Origin: Gammaproteobacteria bacterium
GTDB lineage: Bacteria > Pseudomonadota > Gammaproteobacteria > Steroidobacterales > Steroidobacteraceae
Reading direction: 5' to 3'
DNA: 63,232 bases
NCBI GenBank assembly: GCA_028293745.1
Contig: JAQGOF010000020.1
Location: 1-63,232 of the forward strand
The notes under the pieces were generated by a model. That model was not told the origin of the DNA and searched no databases. It saw only the letters and a list, made by a program, of their open reading frames with translations. Of this stretch, positions 25,682 to 34,619 are shown piece after piece (the first letter of the stretch is position 1; each line of letters opens with the position of its first letter). Position numbers and translations under genes: made by a program.

Positions 25682-26457
25682 GCGCCCCACCTGTAAGCCT
25701 TGCCGGCAAAACGGCGCTGATCACCGGCGCGGGTGGAGGAATCGGGCGTGGCATGGCTCTAGCGTTGGCCTCGGCAGGCGCGAATGTCACGCTTGCAGTG
25801 CGACGGAAGACAACAGGTGATGAGACCGCCGCGCTGATTCGCTCTGAAGGCGGTAGTGTCCTGGTCGTCGAAGCCGATGTTGCAAAACAAGTCGATGTCC
25901 AGAACGCCGTGGACAGAACTGTGGCGGAATTCTCGGGCCTCGACATCGTCATTCATAACGCGAATGCGGGGGATTCTGCGCATCCCGTGGCGCTCGAAGA
26001 AGTGACTGATGAGAGCTGGCATTCACAGGCCAGAGTGACGTGGGACGGCGCTCTGTGGCTTGCACAGGCCGCGTTTGCACCTCTGAAGCGCTCGTCCGCC
26101 GGACGATTCATCCTGCTCGGGTCCGCGTTCGGTCTGCACGGGGCCGGATTCAACCCTGTGTACGCTGCGCTCAAGGGCGGAATCAAAGGCTTCACAAAAT
26201 CGCTCGCGCGCGAGTGGGGCCCGTTCGGAATTACGGTCAACGCGATCCAGCCTGCGGCCGCGACGGAGCCCGCCGAGGTGTTCTTCAACCAGTATCCGGA
26301 GGTACGGGCCGCCTTCATGCGGAACTTCCCCTTGGGCCGCATGGGTCGTCCGCGGGAGGACATCGGCGGGGCAGTCGTGGCCATCTGCTCGGACGAGTTT
26401 GGATTCATCACAGCGCAGTCCATCCAGGTGGATGGCGGCCTCTACACCGCAGTCTGA
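25678..26457 (+). CDS. SDR family dehydrogenase
   Basis: A 259-residue classical SDR with TGAGGGIGRGMA, an HNANAG version of the NNAG motif, and YAALKGG supplying the catalytic Tyr and Lys. It ends IQVDGGLYT. The ATG overlaps the stop of the degenerate SDR (ATGA). It probably oxidises a hydroxyacyl-CoA or ring alcohol; the exact substrate is not visible. Pairing with the degenerate upstream SDR is its most unusual aspect. Confidence 0.83.
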   Translation: MSAPPVSLAGKTALITGAGGGIGRGMALALASAGANVTLAVRRKTTGDETAALIRSEGGSVLVVEADVAKQVDVQNAVDRTVAEFSGLDIVIHNANAGDSAHPVALEEVTDESWHSQARVTWDGALWLAQAAFAPLKRSSAGRFILLGSAFGLHGAGFNPVYAALKGGIKGFTKSLAREWGPFGITVNAIQPAAATEPAEVFFNQYPEVRAAFMRNFPLGRMGRPREDIGGAVVAICSDEFGFITAQSIQVDGGLYTAV

Positions 26458-26478
26458 CCGCATCGTGAGCCGCATGTT

Positions 26479-27288
26479 ATGAGTAAAAGACTTCAGGGAA
26501 AAGTGGCGATCGTCACGGGCGCCGCATCCGGGATTGGCGCCGAGACGGCTACGAGGCTCGCCCACGAGGGCGCTGCGATCGTCGTGGCCGATATCAACCT
26601 GCCGGGAGCTGAACAGCTGGTTGCACGCATCATCGCGACAGGGGCTGCCGCTGCGGCGGTCCGGGTTGACCTGGGCGACGAGCAATCCATAACCGACATG
26701 ATCGCGTTTGCGGTCGACCGGTTCGGCGGGCTCGATATTCTGGACAACAATGCCGCGGATACGCGGTTGTCCGCCACCCGCGATGTCGGAGTCGAGCACA
26801 CGGACACGCAGGTGTGGGACACGATAATGCGGATCAATCTGCGCGGGACGATGCTTGCCTGCAGGGCAGCCATACCCCGGATGCGCGCACGCGGCGGCGG
26901 ATCGATCATCAACATGAGCTCAGGCTCCGGTTTGACCGGTGCGCTTGCGCCAACTGCCTACGGAGTTTCCAAGGCCGGCATCATCACACTCACGCAGTAC
27001 GTCGCCACTCAACACGGTAAGGAAGGGATTCGTTGCAACGCGATTGCGCCCGGACTCATTGTCACGGAAGCTGCATCGAGTTATGCGAGCGGGCCCTTTG
27101 GAGAGATGATGCTGCGCCACCACCTGACACCGCGTCTTGGCACGCCAGGTGACATTGCAGCGGCGGTGGCATTCCTGGCATCCGATGAGGCGGGGTTCAT
27201 CACGGGCCAACTGATCAGCGTGGATGGCGGATTGCTGGCGCATGCGCCGTATCACGCCGACATGGTTCTCATGAAGCCGGGGCACTGA
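26479..27288 (+). CDS. SDR family dehydrogenase
   Basis: A 269-residue SDR with TGAASGIGAETA, DNNAAD in place of NNAG, NMSSGSG and the catalytic YGVSK. It has the normal SDR C-terminus ISVDGG followed by a short tail. It lies 21 bases after the preceding SDR and 7 bases before the old-yellow-enzyme homologue, within the same operon. A 3-hydroxyacyl-CoA or ring hydroxyl substrate is likely but not shown. Confidence 0.83.
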   Translation: MSKRLQGKVAIVTGAASGIGAETATRLAHEGAAIVVADINLPGAEQLVARIIATGAAAAAVRVDLGDEQSITDMIAFAVDRFGGLDILDNNAADTRLSATRDVGVEHTDTQVWDTIMRINLRGTMLACRAAIPRMRARGGGSIINMSSGSGLTGALAPTAYGVSKAGIITLTQYVATQHGKEGIRCNAIAPGLIVTEAASSYASGPFGEMMLRHHLTPRLGTPGDIAAAVAFLASDEAGFITGQLISVDGGLLAHAPYHADMVLMKPGH

Positions 27289-27295
27289 GCCAACC

Positions 27296-28453
27296 ATGGA
27301 CGCACAGGTCGCGCCCCTCTTTGCGCCACTCACCATCCGCTCGTTGACGCTGCGCAATCGAGTGGTCATGGCTCCGATGACTCGCAGCTTTTCACCTCTT
27401 GGAGTTCCGGGAGCGGACGTGGCCGCGTACTACCGCCGCAGGGCGGAAGGCGAAACGGGCCTGCTCATCACTGAGGGAGTCGGAGTTGATCATCCGGCCG
27501 CGCTGGGCGATGCAGGTTTGAAGGAAGCAGATCTACCTCACATGTATGGTGAGGCGGCGCTCGCGGCGTGGCGAGCTGTGGTAGAGGGCGTCCACGCCGA
27601 ACACGGCGTGATCTTTCCGCAACTATGGCATCAGGGCGTGATGCGCAAAGCAGGGACCGGGCCCCATCCGCAGGCCCCGAGCTGCCGACCCTCCGGGCTA
27701 TGGGGACCTACGGGGCGCACGACGTCGCTGGCTGCGGATGACGTTGCCACTTGCGCGATTCCAACGACCCCGATGACACAGACCGAGATCGCGGATGTCA
27801 TCGCTGCATACGGCCGTAGTGCGCGGAACGCGATGGAAGTCGGATTCGACGGAATCGCGATTCATGGCGCGCACGGGTACCTGCCGGACAACTTCCTGTG
27901 GGAGGAGACCAACCAACGTACTGATCGTTGGGGTGGGGACCGCAGGCGACGCTCCGAGTTTGCCGTGGAAGTTGTCAAGACGATCCGCGCCGTAGTCGGT
28001 GCGCGACGGCCGGTGGTCTTTCGCTTCTCCCAGTGGAAGCAGCAGGACTTTCGGGCGCGCCTGGCGAACACGCCGCAGGAGCTCGAGGAGATTCTCGGCC
28101 CGATATCGGATGCGGGAGTCGACGTCTTTGATGCGAGCGTCCGCTACTTCAATCGCGCGGAGTTCGAAGGCTCGCCACTGAACCTGGCCGGCTGGGCGAA
28201 GAAGCTCACCGGCAAACTCAGCATGGCAGTGGGCGGCATCGGTCTCAACAAGGGCGTCTACGATTCGAAGCGTGATGGTGCTGCGGCTGCAGCCTACAAC
28301 TTCGAGGCGCTGATGGAGCGTTTCACACGCGGAGAGTTCGACCTCGTGGAGGTTGGGCGCTCGCTACTGCACGATCCGCACTGGACGCGAAAAGTGCGCC
28401 TGGGCGAGCAGCTCGGCGAGTTCAACGAGGAATCGCTGAAGGTGTTGCGTTGA
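27296..28453 (+). CDS. NADH:flavin oxidoreductase (old yellow enzyme family)
   Basis: A 385-residue FMN TIM-barrel protein. It has MAPMTRS near the N-terminus, the HGAHGYLPDNFLWEETNQRTD core with active-site residues, and VGRSLLHDP towards the end. Family members reduce activated C=C bonds such as enones and dienoyl-CoAs. With a steroid/terpenoid-like pathway, reduction of an enone or a dienoyl intermediate is a good guess. It is embedded in the synthetase operon. Confidence 0.86.
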   Translation: MDAQVAPLFAPLTIRSLTLRNRVVMAPMTRSFSPLGVPGADVAAYYRRRAEGETGLLITEGVGVDHPAALGDAGLKEADLPHMYGEAALAAWRAVVEGVHAEHGVIFPQLWHQGVMRKAGTGPHPQAPSCRPSGLWGPTGRTTSLAADDVATCAIPTTPMTQTEIADVIAAYGRSARNAMEVGFDGIAIHGAHGYLPDNFLWEETNQRTDRWGGDRRRRSEFAVEVVKTIRAVVGARRPVVFRFSQWKQQDFRARLANTPQELEEILGPISDAGVDVFDASVRYFNRAEFEGSPLNLAGWAKKLTGKLSMAVGGIGLNKGVYDSKRDGAAAAAYNFEALMERFTRGEFDLVEVGRSLLHDPHWTRKVRLGEQLGEFNEESLKVLR

Positions 28454-28475
28454 GGCGCACGACGGGAGAGCTGAC

Positions 28476-29309
28476 ATGAGTGAGGACACGGTACTGACCG
28501 AACTTGATGACACGGGTGTCCTGACCGTCACCATCAACCGGCCGGAAACCAGGAATGCGTTTGATACCGCGACTCAGCGGCTGATGACGGAAACATTCTA
28601 CGATGCCTCGCGCAACCCGGCCGTGCGCGTCGTAATCATGAGAGGCGCCGGTCAATCGTTCTCATCAGGCGGTGACGTACGAGCACTGGGCGCACCGGAC
28701 CCTGACGATTCCATTGCTCAGCAGTGGTCATCCGAGCCGGTGTGGAGCGATGTTGAAGCGCGGACGGATCGCCTGCGCCGTTTCATGGAGTCTTCCCTGT
28801 GGTTGCATCGCATGGGCAAGCCCACGATTGCGATGGTTCGGGGACCGGCGGTCGGCATGGGTTTGTCACTGGCCCTGGCGTGCGATTTCAGGGTGGCCTC
28901 CGAGACCGCGTTCTTCATGACCGGCTTCGCCCGGATCGGGCTGTGCGGCGACTACGGCGGCAGTTATTTCATGACGAAGCTGCTCGGACCCTCCAAGACC
29001 CTGGAGCTGTATATGCTCAGTGAGAGGGTGAGCGCCGAAGAGGCCCTGCGGCTGGGGCTGGTAAACCGGCTCGTGGCCGACCACGAGTTGGAGGCCCGCA
29101 CGACTGAGCTTGCGCGGCGACTGGCGCGCGGTCCTGCGGTTGCCCAGCGGTACATCAAGGAAAACGTGCACGCGGCTCTCGATCTGTCACTGGAGCAGGC
29201 GTTCGATACCGAAGCACGCAACATGATTCGATGCCGGTTGACTCTGGACTGCAAGGAGGCCATGAGCGCCATGGGCGAGAAGCGTGAGCCACAGTTTGTG
29301 GGACGTTGA
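28476..29309 (+). CDS. Enoyl-CoA hydratase/isomerase (crotonase) family protein
   Basis: A 277-residue crotonase-fold protein with the oxyanion-hole segments SFSSGGDVRAL and GPAVGMGLSLALACD. Neither classical hydratase glutamate is present: the first reads Ser in GLSLA, the second aligns with hydrophobic sequence in FARIGL. An Asp (Asp159, in GLCGDYGGS) is where PaaG-type isomerases have theirs. It is therefore more likely an isomerase-type than a simple hydratase. The ATG at 28476 follows GGGAGAG. The thiolase starts three bases downstream. Confidence 0.84.
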   Translation: MSEDTVLTELDDTGVLTVTINRPETRNAFDTATQRLMTETFYDASRNPAVRVVIMRGAGQSFSSGGDVRALGAPDPDDSIAQQWSSEPVWSDVEARTDRLRRFMESSLWLHRMGKPTIAMVRGPAVGMGLSLALACDFRVASETAFFMTGFARIGLCGDYGGSYFMTKLLGPSKTLELYMLSERVSAEEALRLGLVNRLVADHELEARTTELARRLARGPAVAQRYIKENVHAALDLSLEQAFDTEARNMIRCRLTLDCKEAMSAMGEKREPQFVGR

Positions 29310-29312
29310 CCG

Positions 29313-30527
29313 ATGTCACTGAGGCGAGCCGCCATTGTCTGCCCCTTGCGCACTCCGGTGGGCGCGTTCGGAGGCAGTTTGCGTTCCGTGCCGGTCGAGA
29401 CGCTCGGGGCAACCGTCGTCCGCGCGATTCTCGAGCGCACTCGAATCGATCCTGCGCGTATCGACGACGTCGTCTTTGCCCAGTCATACGCAAACGGCGA
29501 GACCCCATGTGTCGGTCGCTGGATTGCTCTTGAGGCCCAACTGCCAATCGAAGTGCCTGGGATGCAGCTCGACCGCCGTTGCGGAGGTGGTCTGCAGGCC
29601 GTCATCAACGCGGCAATGATGGTGCAGAGTGGGGCGGCCGACGTGGTGTTGGCCGGCGGTGTCGAAAGCATGAGTAACGTCGAGTACTACACGACCGACA
29701 TGCGCTGGGGCAGCCGCGCTGGCTCGACGCGCATGCACGACCGGCTGGAGCGGGGGCGCGAAAGGTCGCAACCCGAGAGCCGCTTCGGCCGGATCTCCGG
29801 GATGATAGAAACCGCCGAGAATCTGGCACGTGAGTTCTCCATCACGCGCGCGCAATCCGACGAATTCGCGGCGCGCAGCCAACAGCGAGCCGCCGCCGCC
29901 TGGCAAGCCGGCCGTTTCGCCGACGAGATTGTCAACATTGCGGTCCCGCAGAAAAAGGGCGAGCCCGCGATCGTCTCCATGGATGAGGGCGTTCGGCCTG
30001 ACACCACAGCGGAGTCCCTGGAGAAACTGCGCCCGCTCATGAAGGATGGGACGGTCACCGCAGGAAACTCCAGTCAGCAGAACGACGCGGCCGCGGCCTG
30101 CCTGGTGGTCGCGGAAGATCAACTTGCGCGGCTGGGATTGGAGCCGCTCGGCTACCTCGTCGGCTGGGCGGCTGCCGGCTGCCATCCCGCGACCATGGGA
30201 ATCGGACCGGTTCCGGCGGTGAAGAAGTTGCTCGCGCGGACCGGATTCTCCTTCGACCGCATCGACCTCGTGGAGCTCAACGAGGCCTTTGCGTGCCAGG
30301 TGCTGGCCGTGTTGAAGGGTTGGGGATGGAATGAGCCGGACCAGTTGAATGTCAACGGCTCGGGAATCTCCCTGGGGCACCCGATCGGCGCCACCGGTGT
30401 GCGGATCCTCGCCACCCTGTTGTACGAGCTGCGCCGGCGGCGCGGCCGCTTTGGCCTGGAAACAATGTGTATCGGCGGAGGGCAGGGGCTCGCCGCGCTG
30501 TTCGAGAGCGCCTCGGAGGCAACATGA
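29313..30527 (+). CDS. Thiolase (acetyl-CoA acyltransferase)
   Basis: A 404-residue thiolase. The nucleophile Cys90 lies in LDRRCGGGLQ, and the NEAFA, GHPIGATG and ETMCIGGGQG blocks with the other catalytic residues are all present. It should cleave a 3-ketoacyl-CoA to release acetyl- or propionyl-CoA. Together with the synthetase, SDRs and crotonase in this operon it completes a beta-oxidation round. Its stop overlaps the start of the P450. Confidence 0.92.
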   Translation: MSLRRAAIVCPLRTPVGAFGGSLRSVPVETLGATVVRAILERTRIDPARIDDVVFAQSYANGETPCVGRWIALEAQLPIEVPGMQLDRRCGGGLQAVINAAMMVQSGAADVVLAGGVESMSNVEYYTTDMRWGSRAGSTRMHDRLERGRERSQPESRFGRISGMIETAENLAREFSITRAQSDEFAARSQQRAAAAWQAGRFADEIVNIAVPQKKGEPAIVSMDEGVRPDTTAESLEKLRPLMKDGTVTAGNSSQQNDAAAACLVVAEDQLARLGLEPLGYLVGWAAAGCHPATMGIGPVPAVKKLLARTGFSFDRIDLVELNEAFACQVLAVLKGWGWNEPDQLNVNGSGISLGHPIGATGVRILATLLYELRRRRGRFGLETMCIGGGQGLAALFESASEAT

Positions 30528-31768
30528 ACGCAGTCCGACACCTCGAAGACTTCGACGATGCAGCTTTCGATCCCTTCGTCGCCGATGAGGCGATGTTCGG
30601 CCACTGCCCCGACCCCTACGGCCCCCTCGCCGAGCTGCGGCGCCAGGGACCGGTGCACGCGCTCAACTACAGGGTGTTCATGGGCGAGCCGCCCGACATC
30701 ACCAGTAGTGACGTGGAGCACTTCACCGTCGTGGGTTACGACGAGGTCAATCAGGCGCTGCGCGAGGTCGAGACCTTTTCCAACCGGGCCTACCTGCGCA
30801 ACATCGGCATCAGTTTCGGCCGCAGCGTTTCCACCATGGATGCTCCTGAGCATCCGCGTTTCCGCAAGATATTCCAGAAGGCTTTCCTGCCGAACGTAGT
30901 CTCGAAGTGGGGCGAGTCGGTGGTCGATCCGGTGATCGACTCCTTGATGGCGGGCTTCGAGAAGCGCGGTACGGCGGACCTGGTACAGGAATTCACATTC
31001 CACTATCCGTTTCAGATCGTCTATCGCCAGCTGGGCCTGCCCCCGGACGAGGTCAAGACCTTTCACAAGCTGGCGATGGCCCAGATCCTCGTGAGTGTCG
31101 ATGTGGCGCATGGCACCGAGGCATCCCGCAAGCTGGGCACGTATTTCGATGCCTTGATCGAGGAGCGCCGGCGCAATCCGGGAAGTGACCTGGTCAGTGT
31201 TCTCGCGCAGGCTGAGGTGGAGGGTGAGCGCCTGCCGCAGGATGTGTTGATCTCGTTTCTGCGCCAACTCGTCAATGCGGGCGGCGATACGACTTACCGG
31301 GGCACGAGTGTGCTGCTCACGGGCCTGTTGAGCAATCCGGATCAGTTGGAGGCCGTGCGCCAGAATCGTGCCCTCGTGCCCCAGGCTATCGAAGAGGCGC
31401 TGCGCTGGGACGGGCCCGTGCTCATTCAGACGCGCATGGCGCTACGTGACGCCGAGCTGGGAGGCGTGAAGACTCCGCGCGGCGCCTTCCTCGACGTGGC
31501 AGCGGGTGCTGCCAACCGGGATCCGCAGCGATTCCCGGATCCGGACACATTCAACATCTTCCGCAAGCCCGAGCACCGTCATTTCGCGTTCGCATTCGGG
31601 CCGCACGTTTGTATCGGCCAGCATCTGGCGCGAGTTGAGATGACGCGCGCGTTGAATGCCGTGCTCGATCGGTTGCCGCGCGTGCGTCTCGACCCGGATC
31701 GGCCAGCGCCGCAAATCCGCGGAATCATGATGCGCGTCCCGAAACACATTTTCGTGCGATTCGGCTGA
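30524..31768 (+). CDS. Cytochrome P450 (not CYP101-like)
   Basis: A 414-residue P450 with AGGDTT in the I helix, EEALRWDG for the ExxR region, and FAFGPHVCIGQHLAR at the haem site with Cys363 as ligand. The N-terminal half lacks the HVPxHLVFDFD pattern of the other two P450s, so it belongs to a different family. MDAPEHPRFRK and the GDTT motif recall CYP families that hydroxylate steroids or fatty acids. ATG overlaps the thiolase stop. It is the last gene in the rightward operon and converges on the CoA-transferase gene. Confidence 0.88.
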   Translation: MNAVRHLEDFDDAAFDPFVADEAMFGHCPDPYGPLAELRRQGPVHALNYRVFMGEPPDITSSDVEHFTVVGYDEVNQALREVETFSNRAYLRNIGISFGRSVSTMDAPEHPRFRKIFQKAFLPNVVSKWGESVVDPVIDSLMAGFEKRGTADLVQEFTFHYPFQIVYRQLGLPPDEVKTFHKLAMAQILVSVDVAHGTEASRKLGTYFDALIEERRRNPGSDLVSVLAQAEVEGERLPQDVLISFLRQLVNAGGDTTYRGTSVLLTGLLSNPDQLEAVRQNRALVPQAIEEALRWDGPVLIQTRMALRDAELGGVKTPRGAFLDVAAGAANRDPQRFPDPDTFNIFRKPEHRHFAFAFGPHVCIGQHLARVEMTRALNAVLDRLPRVRLDPDRPAPQIRGIMMRVPKHIFVRFG

Positions 31769-31792
31769 GCGTGCCGCGGCGGGCCGGGCGCC

Positions 31793-32995
31793 TCAGCGCA
31801 GCTTTGTGATGTCCGCTTCGCTGAGACCAATCTCCGCGAATACTTCCTGTGTGTGCTCGCCCAGGCATGGAGGAGGGCGGTGAAGATTCGCCGGGGTCTG
31901 CGAGAAGTTGACCGGGATTGCGGTCGTCACTGCAGCGCCCTCGGTTGGGTGCTCGTAATGATGGAAGAAGCCCGTTTCCGTCAGGTACGGATCGTGCAGC
32001 AGCTCCTGCAAGGTCCGCATGGGACCGTTCGGGATATCCTCGCGATCGAGCAGCTCGTGCCATTCCGCCGTCGTGCGCAACTTCAGCTGCTCGCCGACGA
32101 TTCCATATAACTCGTCGTAGTGCTTTACACGAGCGGGCGTGGTGGCGAACCGCGGGTCCGCGATCAGGTCCGCGCGCCCCAAAACCGGCAGGATCCGCTT
32201 CCACTGCTCATCATTGACGGCGAGCACGCAGATGTAACCGTCCTTGGTCGGGTAAGGTCTGCGGTGGCGCGTCAACAGGCGCACATAGCCGATGCCCGGC
32301 TCCAGAGGGGGATCGAACGCGGCACCCCACAGATGCTCGAGATAGTTGAACGTCAGGATCGTCTCGAACATCGGCACCTGAACCTGCTGCCCCTTGCCGG
32401 TTCGCTCCCGGCTGTACAGCGCCATGCCGATGCTGGAGGCGAGCACGTAGCCGCAAAACTTGTCGATGATGACCGTTGGATAGAACCGCGGCTCGCCGTT
32501 CACCTGGCTCATCAGGGCCGCGATACCGCTTTCGCCCTGTACGACGTCGTCGTATGCCGGGTAGTCCCGGTGGGGGCCATCCTGGCGGTAACCAGGACCG
32601 AAGGCGTAGATGATTCTGGGATTGCACTGCGCAATCGCCTCGTAGCTCACACCGAGCCGCTCGGCCGCCGCCGGCCGCATGCTGTGCACGAAGACGTCTG
32701 CCGTTTCAACGAGACGCATGAGCGCCGCGAGCGAGTCCGGAGATTTCAGGTTGAGCGTGACGCTGCGCTTGTTGCGGTTCACATTCATGTGCATCGCCGA
32801 CATGCGTGGGTTGCGCGAAGGTCCGGTGTCGCGGTTCGGATCGCCCTGCAGCGTTTCGATCTTGATCACGTCCGCGCCCATATCGCCCAGAACCTGGGTC
32901 GCGACCGGCCCGAGGACGTTCACCGTGAGATCGACCACACGGATGCCGGCCAACGGCCCGGTAGGTGTTTTCCCTCCCTCGGCTTGCTGCGCCAT
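31793..32995 (-). CDS. CaiB/BaiF CoA transferase
   Basis: A 400-residue family III CoA transferase with GPLAGIRVVDLT and GDMGADVIKIE at the N-terminus. A later acidic residue in IDKFCGY falls in the area of the family's catalytic Asp. It should move CoA between acyl groups, activating an acid without ATP. Unlike the racemase at 4760, it lacks the GHDIGY and GDYAGG signatures, so it is a transferase. Its start follows directly the stop of the MaoC-like gene, in a three-gene leftward operon. Confidence 0.86.
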   Translation of the reverse strand: MAQQAEGGKTPTGPLAGIRVVDLTVNVLGPVATQVLGDMGADVIKIETLQGDPNRDTGPSRNPRMSAMHMNVNRNKRSVTLNLKSPDSLAALMRLVETADVFVHSMRPAAAERLGVSYEAIAQCNPRIIYAFGPGYRQDGPHRDYPAYDDVVQGESGIAALMSQVNGEPRFYPTVIIDKFCGYVLASSIGMALYSRERTGKGQQVQVPMFETILTFNYLEHLWGAAFDPPLEPGIGYVRLLTRHRRPYPTKDGYICVLAVNDEQWKRILPVLGRADLIADPRFATTPARVKHYDELYGIVGEQLKLRTTAEWHELLDREDIPNGPMRTLQELLHDPYLTETGFFHHYEHPTEGAAVTTAIPVNFSQTPANLHRPPPCLGEHTQEVFAEIGLSEADITKLR

Positions 32996-33463
32996 CTATT
33001 GTGCCGACTCGCGGGCCTTGACCATCCGTAGCGGCGTATATTCCTGCACCAGCGTCCCATCCTGTTTGATGATCCGGTTGCGCGTCCGCACGAGTCCGCG
33101 GTTCGGGCGGCTTCGCGAGCGGCGCGCTTCGATGACTTCGCATTCGACGTGAATGGTGTCTCCCGCGAACACGGGACCCTTGATGTCGAGCTCCATGTTG
33201 AGGAAGGCATAGCCGGTCTTTTGCATCGTCGCCTGCGAGAGCAGGCCTTCGGCGAGGCAGAACACCAGGGAGCCGGGGGCCACGCGTCCCTTGATGTCCG
33301 ATTCGTGCTTGAGAAATTCGAGGTTCGTGAACAGAACCTCCGTCATCCCTATGGCATTGACGAATCCCACGATGTCGGTCTCAGTGACGGTGCGGCCCAC
33401 CGTCTGGAACTGGCGGCCGACGGGCAGGTCCTCGAAATAAAAGCCGATGCCGACGGTTTCCAT
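32996..33463 (-). CDS. MaoC-like hotdog protein lacking the usual catalytic pair
   Basis: A 155-residue single-hotdog protein related to MaoC dehydratases (FEDLPVGRQF opening, RVAPGSLVFCLAEGLL helix). The hydratase motif usually reads GDxNPLH; here the equivalent stretch is GMTEVLFTN, with neither the Asp nor the His in place. It may bind CoA esters without hydrating them, partner another subunit as in heteromeric steroid side-chain hydratases, or have a different activity. It lies between the SDR and the CoA transferase genes with almost no gaps. Confidence 0.78.
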   Translation of the reverse strand: METVGIGFYFEDLPVGRQFQTVGRTVTETDIVGFVNAIGMTEVLFTNLEFLKHESDIKGRVAPGSLVFCLAEGLLSQATMQKTGYAFLNMELDIKGPVFAGDTIHVECEVIEARRSRSRPNRGLVRTRNRIIKQDGTLVQEYTPLRMVKARESAQ

Positions 33464-33468
33464 GTTGG

Positions 33469-34365
33469 TCAGACCGGGTCCCAGGGTGTGAGGGCCATGG
33501 AGGGCACGTTCGGGAAGAAGCTCGACTCAAATGCCGGCATCGCGTGCTCGGCAATCGATTCCGGGGTCCAGCCCTCGCTGCGGTGTATGGAGCGGATCAT
33601 GCGGATCTGGCTGAAAAAGTAGATCTCGTTGGCACGCACGCCGAAAATCTGGCCGCTGACTTTCGCGGCCGCATCGCTGGCAAGGTACACGGCCAGCGGC
33701 GCGATCTTCGCAGACTCCATCTTCTTCATCTTTTCGATCCGGGCGATGTTCTCGGGCGTATCGGCCGGAATCGTCGCGGTCATCGCAGTCCATGCCCAGG
33801 GAGCGATGCAGTTGGAGCGGACGTTGAATTTCGCCATGTCCAGCGCGATCGACTTGGAGAGCCCTGCGACACCCATCTTGGCGGCAGAGTAGTTCGCCTG
33901 TCCGAGGTTGCCGATCAGCCCCGAGGTGGAGGTCATGTGGATGTACGCGCCGGAGGCCTGGCTCTTGAAGTAGGGCGCGGCCGCGCGAGCGACGTAGAAC
34001 GAGCCGTTCAGGTGAACGTCCACGACCGCCTTCCACTCGTCGATCGACATGTTGAAAAAAAACCGGTCCCGCACGATGCCCGCGTTGTTGACCACGCAAT
34101 CGATGCGGCCGAAAGAATCCATTGCCGTCTGCACGATGTGGCTGGCTGCTTCGGGAACTGCGACGCTGTCGGTGCTCGCAACTGCCTCGCCGCCGGCCGC
34201 GCGAATTTCCTGCACGACCTTCTCGGCATTGCCAAGCTCTTCGCCTTCCCGCCGGCCGACATCGTTGACCACGACACGCGCGCCATTCGCAGCGAATGCC
34301 AGCGCAAAATCGCGCCCGATCCCGCCACCAGCGCCGGTCACGACCACCACTTTGCTGCGCACCAT
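33469..34365 (-). CDS. SDR of the 17beta-HSD4-like type
   Basis: A 298-residue SDR with TGAGGGIGRDFALAFA, VVNDVG, NNAGIVRDRFF and catalytic YSAAK. The VVND plus NNAGI(V/L)RD pattern marks the (3R)-hydroxyacyl-CoA dehydrogenase group. ATG 34365 gives the usual N-terminus; a GTG nine bases earlier is possible. It is first in the leftward operon with the MaoC-like and CoA-transferase genes, and the MaoC-like gene starts five bases after its stop. The gap upstream holds a leftward operator-like element. Confidence 0.83.
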   Translation of the reverse strand: MVRSKVVVVTGAGGGIGRDFALAFAANGARVVVNDVGRREGEELGNAEKVVQEIRAAGGEAVASTDSVAVPEAASHIVQTAMDSFGRIDCVVNNAGIVRDRFFFNMSIDEWKAVVDVHLNGSFYVARAAAPYFKSQASGAYIHMTSTSGLIGNLGQANYSAAKMGVAGLSKSIALDMAKFNVRSNCIAPWAWTAMTATIPADTPENIARIEKMKKMESAKIAPLAVYLASDAAAKVSGQIFGVRANEIYFFSQIRMIRSIHRSEGWTPESIAEHAMPAFESSFFPNVPSMALTPWDPV

Positions 34366-34415
34366 GCTTCCCACTGGAACCCACCCCCGCGTGTCCGCGT
34401 AGCGATCGAATACTT

Positions 34416-34438
34416 GAACGACGTACGATAGTATGAAT
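34416..34438 (-). promoter_or_regulatory. Operator-like element, site 5 (leftward)
   Basis: Read on the minus strand it is ATTC, 8 bases, GTAC, 3 bases, GTTC. It is oriented for the leftward SDR operon. The spacer contains TACTAT, a plausible -10 element. Confidence 0.5.
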
Positions 34439-34486
34439 ACCGGCGCGATCCAGTCAATGGCGTTTCGGGCTGCGCGGCGCATTATC

Positions 34487-34509
34487 GTTCACATATGCGA
34501 ACGCTGTAC
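34487..34509 (+). promoter_or_regulatory. Operator-like element, site 6 (rightward)
   Basis: It reads GTTC, 8 bases, GAAC, 3 bases, GTAC and is oriented for the TonB receptor. Sites 5 and 6 thus give each divergent gene its own copy in the 254-base gap 34366-34619, which holds no other feature I can support. Confidence 0.55.
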
Positions 34510-34619
34510 GAATACTTGCTTTCCCCATGTGCGACTCCTTAACATGTACTGGGGCGGCGGGCACGCCGCGCCAAGCACAGATCATCGAGCGGATCTTGCC
34601 GGAACAACGAGGGGGAACA

